From: Warburgia ugandensis | Lineage: Eukaryota > Streptophyta > Magnoliopsida > Canellales > Canellaceae | Length of the DNA stretch: 64,000 nucleotides | Assembly (NCBI GenBank): GCA_035236585.1 | Contig: CP141139.1 | Location: forward strand, 19,732,990 to 19,796,989 | Reading direction: 5' to 3' | Part shown: in pieces, positions 37,504-47,699 of the stretch | Layout of the letters: each line of letters begins with the position of its first letter | Position numbering within the stretch: position 1 is the stretch's first letter | Made by a program: the position numbers and the translations under genes | Notes under the pieces: model-generated | Told to the model about the DNA's origin: nothing | What the model saw: only the letters and a program-made list of their open reading frames with translations | Databases searched by the model: none

Positions 37504-39279
37504 CCATTGCATACTGGTGACAGTGTCCATCTTTAGGGCCCATTTTATATAGGTCATGCCCAAATATCTTCTCCATTTTTAGTCTAAACAGTATTATTCA
37601 ATGTGAATTGCATGCAAAATAATTGGAGATTGGGGAATTAATAGTTGACTGATCTGTTGGATTTGTCTTGTACGGCTTTTCTAAGGTACAATTCATTCAA
37701 TGAACGATTCGGATCGCAAAACGCTAGACCTACATCTAAGCTTTTCCCTCTCCGATGGAATAAATGTAACTGAAGCACGGAAATTAAGCTAGCATCCACC
37801 AACATGGATGATATGCTCTGCTGGCTTACCTATTTTACAGCTAGCGCGTTACTATTATTAACGGGGAAAGGCCCCATATCGATGCTCAACATTGCTTTGA
37901 AGTATCGGAAGAATTGCCGAATAAACTTGGTAGTGTATTGAAGTAGATTCGAGATGTTTATTTCTGTGTAAATCATTATCATCGTCAAGAAGACTTATCT
38001 AGATTAGGAATTGGCCACATGAATCATGTTCTTCTATTTCCCTCTATTATCTTTACCTAATTCCAAAGCTTTTAATCTTTTCTCATCACTTTTATCTACG
38101 CTACTTTTAGCCTTCTCCTTGCCCTTTTAAACTCTTCGACTTGAATTGTCTCACTCCTAACCAATGCCATTTCATTGTTGTATAAATGCGATATAAAACC
38201 TCAACGCAAAAGAGGGTGACATTCTACCGAAGGAGGGGAACTTAGGAATCTTATAGAAAAGGTAAAAAGAAGCATAAAACAAAGCTTCTAAAAGAGATTC
38301 AACATGGTGAATGAAATAAGCTTGCAAGAAGTCAAGATTAAACGGCAAGACTGAATCAGACGCCGCTTAGCCAAATTGTTGAAAAGACCAAGTTTATAAC
38401 CAGGTAAACTATCCTATGATCTGCGCTATTGTTCTTCTTGGGTGAACATTATGTACAGCCAAAGAAATGTTGATCGGTCTAATTCTTAGGTTGACAAATG
38501 AAGAATCGGATATTCTTAGCTTGTTGGATGTACCCACAGTATAGAAACACCTCAACGAGACTCAACCTGACTCGAAAGGGAGGCGAGTCAGTTAAGCTGG
38601 AAGCGATTCGACGGTGACCTGAAAATTTTCGGGCAGGACTATCACTAAAATTTGTTTTATTCGTACTTATATCATACATTTCTATTTACAATAGCTGCTA
38701 TACGAATCTAGCATGATGCTTGAGAAATGAACTGTTTCTAGTAGGAGTCAACACTTAGTGGGATTGTGATTTCTTGGTGACACTACTTCTAAGTAGGGAA
38801 AATCTGTGACTTTGTCCGGCCGGATACTTGACCCATGGTTGAGAATCCGAGCTCTCTGGATAGTGCTAACGGTTGGTCACGTCTTCTGGACCTCTATTTA
38901 GTTCTGAATTATCTTGCTCTTGTTCTCCCCATGACTGGCAAGCCTCCAGTAGTCTGACGTCTTGTGTTCCCCGCTTTTTTTGGTTTCTGCTTTTCTTAGT
39001 TTGTGCTGGCTCTTCAAGGAATGTAAAGCAAGCCCGGTTCTTGCTTTTGTAGTTAAGTTTGGAGGCCAAGAGAGGAAGGATCCTCTATTGCGTACCTTTT
39101 GGTCAATGACCCTTTCTCCTAGCAAACAAAAATATCTAAGAGAGCTCATCACTTGGAGAAGGCTGTTAGAGCCTGTAGGGATGGAGGAGGATTGGACTAG
39201 AAGTGCATTATCTGTGTGTTCCTTAACTTATATCATAGTCGTCCCTTACTGGAAGCTCACTTCCAGTGGATCCCGGCGA
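37504..39279. other. Intergenic
   Basis: No supported gene. Overlapping short frames on both strands near 38870-39270 have no recognisable domain. Confidence 0.4.
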
Positions 39280-39299
39280 GGGGGGGGGGGGGGGGGGGG
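39280..39299. repeat. Poly(G) run, 20 nt
   Basis: Twenty consecutive G, then T, then GGGG. Such runs are rare in AT-rich plant DNA and could form a G-quadruplex; the length could also be affected by assembly. Confidence 0.9.
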
Positions 39300-39310
39300 T
39301 GGGGTGAGCT

Positions 39311-39637
39311 TCATTGAAATGTAAATTGTCTACGCACCCTCTGTTCAGACTCTCCATTGGAGGATCGAGCGAGATCCCAAGGCATGTTGATTTTGCTAGA
39401 TGTGATGCTGCACATCATAGAAGAAAAGGGAAAGAACTCTAGCAAGAGGAAACTACTCTTGATTGGAGAGAGGACATCCCTCCAATCGCTCCTTGCCAAG
39501 ATCATCTTTCCGGCTCTATCTAACGAACCAAAATTTGGCCCTCCTACGAATGTCCATCTTTCAAAACTCAAAGAGTTGTTTGGCAACTTGTGGAGGGCCA
39601 ATCCATCCAATGGTATTAATCCAGGATCCTCTTCCAC
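39311..39637 (-). pseudogene. Possible LINE endonuclease C-terminal remnant
   Basis: A minus-strand frame reads GLIPLDGLALHKLP, ERWTFVGGPNFGSLDR, ARSDWRDVLSP and, near its end, RVRRQFTFQ. The order resembles the end of the plant L1 LINE endonuclease domain (LPL...FTW...SRLDR...SDW...FRFE), but the similarity is loose and by eye only. It could be chance. Confidence 0.35.
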
Positions 39638-40464
39638 TCAGGTTCCTCACAGCCTAGGCCTTCTACCTGGTCCTTGTCAGGGGTTAGACAGATCCCATTA
39701 GCCCAGGTTCTTCCTGCCCTGTTGTTCACCCTGTAATCTAGAGCCTGCCTCGGTTGATGATGACTCACGTGGCCCCTTCGGACTCACCTACCCACTAAAC
39801 CATCCAAGTCAATTCTGTGGGCCTGTAATGTTTTGTCCTTCAATCAAAGGCTTGTTCACTCATTCAGACCAAGTTGGAAGTCAACCTGGAAGTCTTTGGA
39901 TGATCGCTCACCCCCAAATGTCGTGTCATCTAGACATCCATTTGATGTGACTTGTCTAACGAAGCAAAGGAAAACACGGTGTTTGCGTCTTCGATTTCTT
40001 CTGAGCTTGAACGTCTAAATTTGGGAGACTTGGCTCTTGACCAATGTCTGGGTCCATATTCTGATAATTCCTCTCCTTCATTCAATCCCCCAGCTTTGGT
40101 GATTCCACTCCATGAAGCTTCGGATTTCTTGGACCTTACAATCAAACGCCATCAGAAAGATGCAATCTCGTTGTTCTCTAAATTGGAAGGCCTCAACGAC
40201 CCCAGACGGATTGAGAACCCGCTATACTTGGTGTAATTCGAAGGCAACAAAACAAAACTTTGTATAGTCATGGATTGGGGATCGATGCTTAAAAGACCAA
40301 TATCCAAGGAATTTTAGAACCGCTCAATGTTGTGAATCGTAGGCTATGTGATAAATTCTCATGTCAGCAAGGTGAAACTCCTTTGGAATCTTCATATTCG
40401 TGGACAGCTTGATGACCTTGTAAGGAAAGCCGGTGGGACAGTTACTGATCAAAATAATGAAGAC

Positions 40465-40640
40465 AGAAATGTTTGTATGTAGTGTTCACATGGTATGTCA
40501 TGTTACGGACTTCTAGCCAATGAAAATGAGTGCTGGATTCTGACTCCTTTTATTTGGAACTCGCATGTCCCTCTTAAGGTTTCTTTCTTCAGATGGACCG
40601 TTGCATTTGACAAGTCCCTCGTGGGGAATGGAATGGTCAT
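40465..40640 (+). pseudogene. LINE 3' remnant (zf-RVT region)
   Basis: The frame reads SCYGLLANENECW and then FIWNSHVPLKVSFFRWTVAF, matching the zinc-binding reverse-transcriptase tail of plant L1 LINEs (SVKSCY...IWN..VP.KVSFF.W.A). An Au SINE follows directly (40685), so the LINE tail is cut off or was used as the insertion target. Confidence 0.75.
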
Positions 40641-40684
40641 TGTAACTGTTTTCTATATCATAGTGCGTGGGAGGATTGAGAAGG

Positions 40685-40864
40685 AGAGTCTTGGTGTAAT
40701 GATAAAGTTGTCGTGGTGTGACCTGGAGGTCAAGGGTTCAACGTATAGAAATAGCCGCTTGCAAAAATACAAGGTAAGACTGCATACTATAAACCTCGTG
40801 ATCTGCCCCTTCTCTGAACCCCACATAGGTGAGAGCTTCATGCACCAAGGCTTCCTCCCCCTTT
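40685..40864 (+). mobile_element. Au SINE
   Basis: The head reads gagtcttggtgtaatgataa; box B-like gaggtcaagggttcaac; body agccgcttgcaaaaatacaa and cttctctgaaccccacatag; end ggcttcctccccctttag. A plus-strand open frame covering it (40495-40866) is a chance read-through from the LINE remnant. Confidence 0.88.
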
Positions 40865-42634
40865 AGTGCATGGGAGGATTGGAATCACCTATTTCTTTGG
40901 TGTCCAATATCTTGATACATATGGTGGGCAAAATTGGATTAGTTTAAATGGGTTCTTCTGTGTACCTTCATGGATCATATGATACAATGGTCATGAGTTA
41001 CTAAGCCTAATAAACGTGGTAGCATATTATGGTGTCTTACATGTATGACAGATAGTTTGTATAGGTTGGAATGTAATACAATTTGAATTGACGGAAGAGT
41101 CTTGATAAATGTAAACACGTAAAGAATCTGCTCGTAGACTCTAGCTTTTTTTGTTTTCTTTTTCTAGATTCAAGTCGCATATCTTGTTGCGGCACTTATG
41201 TTTAACCTGTTAGTACAAAATCACCACCATCTAGAAATTTTAACAATTTGTTTTTCTGCCTCTTCGTATAAATAGTTTTTATTTAAATAACAAAGAAACC
41301 TATGCTAAAACAATCCAATCAAAGTGACTTTTGGTATCTCATTAATCTGAGACAGACTAGACAAGCTGTATGGATTCGATCTTCTGAATATATTACTTAA
41401 AATCAAGGAGAGTTACTCCTTTTAGATGTCTACATTTGTGAAAACTCTTTAGGGCAAAAGCACCCACACAAATGCTTACTGAGAAAATGATCAGATGGGC
41501 GGCTAGTTGAGCCTCAATCTTGCCGAAATTCAAAAACTACTCAGTGGAAGAAATCCTAAGTAAATGGAGGAAATTGCAGCCAGTAGAAAAAAGAAATAAA
41601 AAGTGAAGCTAATATAGAAACCACCCCATTTCAAACTTTGAAAATCTGATATTTTGGTTGTTGGAAGGTACTTTGAAACAGCCAGGAAGATCTATTTTTT
41701 ATCATGAACCTTTTAATATTAAATGGTTAGTGGCTGACTTACAGTCAACATAGATCAGAGCTCTTTTCGCAGGGATTATAATTGATGGATAGTTGTTGAA
41801 TTAACAATCAACCTAAAAATTTAAGCTGATAGAAAGTGGACTAACATTATGTATATCTCGAACTTATAACTATTATCAATCAAATTCTGATACAATGTTG
41901 GATTATTAATTGACTAAAAGCATAAGTTTAATAGGAAGTAGGAAAACAATATTATGCTGTCTGTTTTTCAATTGGGCTTTAAACATAGATAAAAATCATT
42001 TTATAGCTAACAACACAAGGTATTTGGTCATTTTATAAAGAGGAATGCCATCATACGTGAGCCTGCATAGTGCGCTCTCCTTAGTCGAGATTTTTATGCC
42101 TGATAATTTCTTTTCTGAAGAAAACAGCGTTAATCTCTCTCTAAACCGTTCTTTGTCTTTTATTTTCTTTTCTATTTTATTGAAATTGGATTTTCTTTTC
42201 GTAAGGAGTTCCGGTAGCAGTCCACGCTTAAAAAATGTCAAAGAAGTCAAGTACCAAAAATTTCAGACAACAAAGGCTTCTCTAGTTTGTTCTTCTCCTT
42301 AAAATATAGATAGAATTGGATGTTTTCTTAATCCCGTTTATATTTCAGTTGAAGGCGCCCAATAAAATGGTTTTCATTGAATGAGATTTTTGTTAAGGAG
42401 ATGCAAATCTGAAACCGGGTTGAATCGCTTGAGAAATCAAGTGGGGTCAACATGCAGTGTGACCTCCTTCCACACTTTTTTTATAAAGTGCTTATTTATT
42501 CGCCTCTTTTTAAAGTACTACTTATCCAAAGCCGCAACAAAGAGATGAATGTATTGGATGAACTAAAGGTAGGCCCTTTTTAAGGTTTTTATAAAATATA
42601 ATTTGTATGAAAAGAAGAAAATTCGAAGGGTTTT
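40865..42634. other. Intergenic
   Basis: No supported gene. The short frames at 41996-42302 on both strands are AT-rich and featureless. Confidence 0.4.
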
Positions 42635-42793
42635 AAAGCAGCTTTGGTGTGCCAAGTTCCCGCATATGCAGGATTCGGGAAAGGGGCAGACCACAAGACC
42701 TTAATAGTATATAGTCTTATATTTTCAAACCTTGAACCCATGACGTAAACACCATACAAGGACAACAACTCTAACGTTTCACGAAAACTCCCT
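42635..42793 (-). mobile_element. Au SINE, minus strand
   Basis: Reading the minus strand, the head gggagttttcgtgaaacgtt is followed by box B-like catgggttcaaggtttgaa, then ttgtggtctgcccctttccc, gcatatgcgggaacttggca and a short tail. A small insertion separates the box A and B parts. Minus-strand open frames of 114-185 aa start beyond it and run into it, so they are not trusted as genes. Confidence 0.85.
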
Positions 42794-43555
42794 TCTAAAA
42801 ACAATAAAATGTAAGCGAATAAAATAGAGCAAGCGAGGATAATAACATGACAAAGAAACGGCTTAGAGAAATCAACAGTGGCCAAAAGGGATAAGAATAT
42901 CCGGAAAGTGGACGGAAGAAGAAAACACAAAGTTTGATGGCCGATGGAACCGAGTATTTCCGCATAGAGCGCGTTTTGACCATTCTTATCTCCGCCGTCT
43001 GCAAAATCGAAAGGACAGGAAGAACACAGTATGCTGGCCCATTCCGCTTTTGTAAATACTTTAGTAACGAGCAATGATGGGATGGTGCATGCACACAACT
43101 CTTTGCTGTGGGCTCCCACTTTTGCACGATAGATTCCATGAATCATTCATCAGACCAGTTCATCTGATCTCCATGCCTCTAGATCACTCGTATAACAAAC
43201 ATCAAGTTATTGAGTGAACATAACATCCAAAAACTGTAATTTTACTTGCTGAATATGGATCATTCTTCAAACAAGGTTTTCCACTGTCTGTGTTCTGTGA
43301 TCCAAAGAATTTATGTTTGGACTCAAAACTCATCTCATCCTTGCACTTTTCAAAGTAACAGTGATCTAGAGGTATAGAAATCAGATGGACTGGTTTGATC
43401 AATGATTTGTTCTAAGGTTGTCATCCGGGATAACTCAATCCACCGATTCTTATATGCCAACCAACCAGCCCCTATTTTATGGAATTATGAACACAATTAA
43501 ACAAGATCCCTAAAAGCTCATATCTAATAATAATAATAAAAAAAAAAGACAGTCG
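42794..43555. other. Between two minus-strand Au SINEs
   Basis: Two overlapping minus-strand frames occupy 42930-43146, with a further one at 43202-43402. None has a recognisable domain and no splice model is supported. Confidence 0.35.
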
Positions 43556-43724
43556 AGAGCAAGAAGCTTCCGCATATGCAAGATATGGAAAAGAAGCAGA
43601 TCATAAAGGGTCTCTAGTATGCAGCCTTATCATGCATTTTTGCAAGAGACTGTTTCCTTGTCTCAAGCTTGTGACCTCCAAGTGACTTGGCGACAATTCT
43701 ACCGATGCTCAAAAGCTCTCCTTC
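43556..43724 (-). mobile_element. Au SINE, minus strand
   Basis: On the minus strand: head gagagcttttgagcatcggt, box B-like aggtcacaagcttgagac, body aaacagtctcttgcaaaaat and tatgatctgcttcttttcca, then tatgcggaagcttcttgctc. It has a TAA/A-rich stretch beyond the 3' end. Confidence 0.88.
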
Positions 43725-44175
43725 TAAAATCTTAGTCTAAGAAATAGGAAAAAAGAACAAAATTACTCTCGCCACCTTGATCGTGCCATGAAAAGAGTTG
43801 GATAGTTTTCAAATACAAACAGCAGCGGGAGGATAAAATACCATCCGTGGATAATTTTGACCTTGAGTTGTTATCACTCAGCGAAACAACTCCAACACAT
43901 AAAGAAACGTTGTTTTATCTTGAGATAAAGGTGAATCCTCATCATCTTGACGGAAACTACAAGTCCTCGGTAGCCAGCAAATTACCATATTTTCAAGATA
44001 AAACCTATTAGATAGGAGGTAAATCCAGTAACATCTATTATTCTCTGCCAAACGAGCGTGTCCAGTTATCTTACATCCACTACGTAGACAGACACCCAAA
44101 TTCATCTCAATTTACATTCCTTTTTACATGCAACATAGTATAAATAGACACTATTTTGAAAGCTTTAGATAAGGC
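43725..44175. other. 3' flank of the HMA gene
   Basis: No gene seen. It probably includes the 3' untranslated region of the minus-strand HMA gene. Confidence 0.4.
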
Positions 44176-44738
44176 TTAGAAGGAGTAATTCCTTCCTAAA
44201 ATGGATTTTTTGATCATCCATGCTTTCAACCTCCATGACCTACTTTGAGCGAGCAGCTTAGACCGGGAGATAGGCTTAGGCTGAGGACTTTGGTCTGACG
44301 ATTCACAGCCCCAGAAATGAGATGCTTTTCTCTTGTTCTTGATAGTTGCAAGCACATCATCCCGGTTGCAGATGCCCCACACAGTCACCTTCTGCGGTGC
44401 ATAATCAACGTTGACCGAGTAAATCCCTAAAATCCAACGTACGCATTCGTGTATTAGTAATTTTATCAGATATCCAAGTCAGATGCACCAAATATTTGTG
44501 TCACAGTTAACACGTGGATCCAGAAGCTTCGCAAATGGTCGCCGCGTTCATTATCTTTGGATCCCGTCTTATGTAAGAAAAGAGCAAGCAAGAAATTTTG
44601 TGAGAGAAATGTACCTTTGAGATTTGCCAAGGCTTTCTTGATTTTCCTCTCACAGCCATAAGAATAGAGAGGCACCTTCATTTCTACATATTGTGCCTCC
44701 ACACTCTTACAAGCAGGGACTATCTGCATGTCTGCCAT
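44176..44738 (-). CDS. HMA-domain protein without the CxxC metal site (HIPP-like)
   Basis: Intact two-exon gene: exon 1 44738-44615, exon 2 44426-44176, giving 124 aa; the intron has GT-AG borders (AAAG|GTACAT, TTTTAG|GG). A heavy-metal-associated (HMA) fold spans about residues 17-78: VEMKVPLYSYGCERKIKKAL, LKGIYSVNVD and QKVTVWGICNRDDVLATIKN fit the beta-alpha-beta-beta-alpha-beta pattern. In classical members MxCxxC binds Cu, Zn or Cd. Here the first Cys is replaced (Ser26) and only Cys29 remains, so metal binding of the usual kind is unlikely. The C-terminal third is basic (KAWMIKKSILGRNYSF) and has no CaaX box, so it is not a predicted farnesylated HIPP. It resembles a conserved plant group annotated as heavy metal transport/detoxification superfamily protein. 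A TATA box lies 65-71 bp upstream of the ATG. Its role cannot be inferred. Confidence 0.9.
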
Positions 44739-44802
44739 TAAACTTCAGTACTCCTTCGGTTTCCAACGACTAAAGTGGAAGTCTGTTGATGGGAGTTAGT
44801 AC

Positions 44803-44809
44803 ATTTATA
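44803..44809 (-). promoter_or_regulatory. TATA box of the HMA gene
   Basis: The minus strand reads TCTATAAATG, with TATAAAT centred about 68 bp before the ATG. Transcription would start near 44775, leaving a 5' UTR of about 40 nt. Confidence 0.6.
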
Positions 44810-44812
44810 GAC

Positions 44813-44818
44813 TTGACC
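44813..44818 (+). promoter_or_regulatory. W-box-like element near the HMA gene TATA
   Basis: ttgacc on the plus strand (GGTCAA on the minus) just upstream of the TATA box. TTGAC(C/T) is the core bound by WRKY factors in plants. A six-base match can occur by chance, so this is only a candidate site. Confidence 0.35.
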
Positions 44819-44820
44819 AC

Positions 44821-47699
44821 GCCCAAAAAGCAAAACCCGTATGGATTCCCTGAGAAACAAGGTTTTGGCTGAAGCAAAAAGTGCCTCTTGCTTCCATCGT
44901 TTCTCTCTATTTCCCCTCTATGTTTGCTTTTCCGTTATCTGACCCATGTTTGGCCGTTCTTTACTATTCATGGCGGCTTGCTTTTGTCTAAGAGTGGTCT
45001 CTTGCTAGATTCTTCCGAGGAAATGTTTAGAGAAATGATGGTTGATGACTAGGAGGAATTGGAGATCTGACATCATCTTGCCTGTAACTTTAGACCTCTC
45101 ATTTGCTTTATGAAAAGGCTGAGGTTTGGCTACCATGTGCGGTTTTGCCTTAAGGAGGTCTTTGCCTATGAAATGGTTGTGTGACTAAGAAAAGAAAGAG
45201 AAAGATGCTGGTTGAATATCTATTGAAAAGTATAATTTGAAGAAATCCACCAGTTGCTTTGTCTTCCACTTTCTTTGATCTTCTTTTTATCCATCGTAAC
45301 CAGTAGTTCATGACTTAGTTTCCAAGCATAGTATAAATTAGATTGAGAAGGACCTATTTGCTCTCGCACAAGTCAATGTTTAAAACATTCACTTATGACA
45401 ACTGCTTTTATTGGTTCTAGCTGCAACTTTTGCCTAGAGAAACATTGATCATAAATGGGTCATTTCTTCACTTTGGAATAGGTTGGATGCCCATATTTAC
45501 TCTTGAAATATGAGCAGGCTGTCAAGTGTGCTTCGATTGTTTTTCTTAACGATCCAACCGATCTTAGCGGTACGGGGTGCTATGGATAAGCCATGTACCG
45601 CAATCCAACTCATTTAATAATCTAAGGCCCTAACTATAAATGAAAAAGTAATGGTTGATTTTATACGCAATCACAAAACCTACACAATCCAAAGGCTAGC
45701 TTAGAATCATTCAATGTTAAGAAAATTTACATATGACCCCTGCCCAGCAAAGCCCTGAAACTGGGAAGTTAAATGGTTTAGATCATCCGAAAAAGTGAGT
45801 CCTACATTTCCGCACTCATATATTTCCAAGCAAAAGATGCACATTTATCCATAAAATAGTGAGCGCGCTTTTCTTTCATACCCGGTGAGACTTTTGTTTG
45901 TAGAAGCGTGAAACGGTGGGGTTGCATATCAAATGGGTGCAAGTATCACTACTTGTTTGGCCCACGGGCCAATTTCAATCCGCACCCACCCTTTTTATGA
46001 TGGATATGTTCCCAGGTAAAATAGATAATTCTGGTCAGCAGTTATCATTAGTCATTAAATATCTTTATTTAGGCAGATCTAAGACAATGGCAAAAATAGG
46101 TAACCCATGTAAAATCAATGCATTTGGTTGATCTGAACACTTGTTTTGGGTTTGTGAAAATTTAATAAAAATGAATGGTTGTAATTTTTGTCGAAAATTT
46201 CATAGGGTACAAGCATTCAATTAATGCAAAACTTGTGTTCTATCTATCTACGACATTTATGATATTATAAACAGCTTTTATCTTCAATAAATGTTTTACA
46301 TTGCATGAAAAAATGGCAGTGTAACCCTTCCTTTCCTCTCCAACGTGTCCACTTACATAGACTCTTTGATGATCTTTAATTTATTAGGCAGTAGATGTAA
46401 AACTAAAACAATAACCAATAACCTACTCTAGCAAGTAGCTAACTTGCTCTATAAAGAAATGAGAAATAAAAATTAAAAAAATCAATAACTATGATCATTG
46501 ATTGGCATGGTTTCTCGTAGTAAGGCTAAATACAGTGGTGTGAATAAGATGAGCATTTTAGATCTATATAAAAATGACATAAAGATAGTGAATCTCTTTG
46601 TTAAAAGATGTAGAAACTATCTTCCTTTAAGTTAATAGGTCGACCCGTTTGTAATTTTATATGAGCAATCAGGTATGGATCAATTTTCAATGGGCCATGA
46701 ATTAGTGACATGTAACCTGGGTTAAACAGGTGCAGGTTGCAGTCCAAAATTGACACCTATATTTGTTTTTAGCTGTCCATCATATCCGTGGTATCAAAAG
46801 TAGGTAACCAACAAGAATGTTCAGATATCCATCTTTATGCAGAAGTGTGTCTTACAATGGTTGAGTTATAAAGCCTATTAGTTAGAACTAGTAGATGTTG
46901 AGACCATGCTCTCATGTCTTTTAGTGGAATGGATCTTGTATAGTTCATGGTTAAGAAGAAGAGAAGATGTCTCTTTGGTAATTCAACTCCTCAAACAGGT
47001 TATCCTCATGTGAGAGAAAAGAAGAAAAAAGAAAGGATTCCTTGCTTAGGTCTTTGATGGAGAGGAGTAGATCTCTTGGCTCTCAGCTTCCTCCTTAACA
47101 AAGAATAAGAGATTATATCTCTTAGATTGCCTCTTATTAAAGAAGAAGAGGAAAGGATTGTCTTTCATGATTATACTCTTAGTATATGGAGAGGAAACGT
47201 TGTAATCCATTATTTCATAAGGAGATTTGATCATAGCTTGCACAATGGTTTTCCCTATAGCTTAAAGGGTTTTCTACATAAATCTTGTCTTTCTTATGTG
47301 TCAGCATACATGGAAAGGGGGCTTAGGATTTATGATTGGGATATGGGATGTTGGGTTTTCTTTGAGACATGGTCGAAGCACACCAAACTAATTAATTAGT
47401 TGATTTTGAAAACCAAGATCTCTAGTTTAAATTGAAAGCCAACTTATGGTTGATTCCATAGAGAATATAAAGCTTGGCCATTGCATGGAAAAACTATACC
47501 TAGGGGATCACTACTCCCTCACAAAGGTAACTTTGGCACCCACACTCTTGAGCATGGACTTCTACGAGGGTCTATCCAAGATTTCCTTTTTCTTTCTTTC
47601 TTTCTTTTTTTCCTTTTTTCAGATAGTAAAAAATGAGTCTTTTTTTTTTTCTTTTTTTTTTTTTTCAAAATTACACACCCACGAGCTTGAACTAAATAA
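44821..47699. other. Intergenic
   Basis: No supported gene. There is a short perfect 7-bp inverted repeat (gcggtac / gtaccgc) at 45566-45600. T-rich tracts lie at 47585-47668. A plus-strand frame of 90 aa at 47127-47399 has no recognisable domain. Confidence 0.4.

Noticed and set aside
38866..40236. Many overlapping frames on both strands around 38.9-40.2 kb
   Set aside because: Frames are open on both strands because of fewer AT-rich stops; only a weak LINE-like resemblance at 39311-39637 was kept, at low confidence.
42589..43402. Minus-strand frames of 114 and 185 aa plus one at 43202-43402
   Set aside because: Two frames overlap each other, the longer runs through an Au SINE, and no domain or splice model is recognisable.
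11630..43724. tRNA genes at the box A/box B matches
   Set aside because: The tRNA-like heads are followed by the Au SINE body and lack a cloverleaf acceptor stem; they are SINEs, not tRNAs.
45566..45600. Short inverted repeat gcggtac / gtaccgc
   Set aside because: Only 7 bp arms with no extended termini or second copy; not enough for a mobile element or terminator call.
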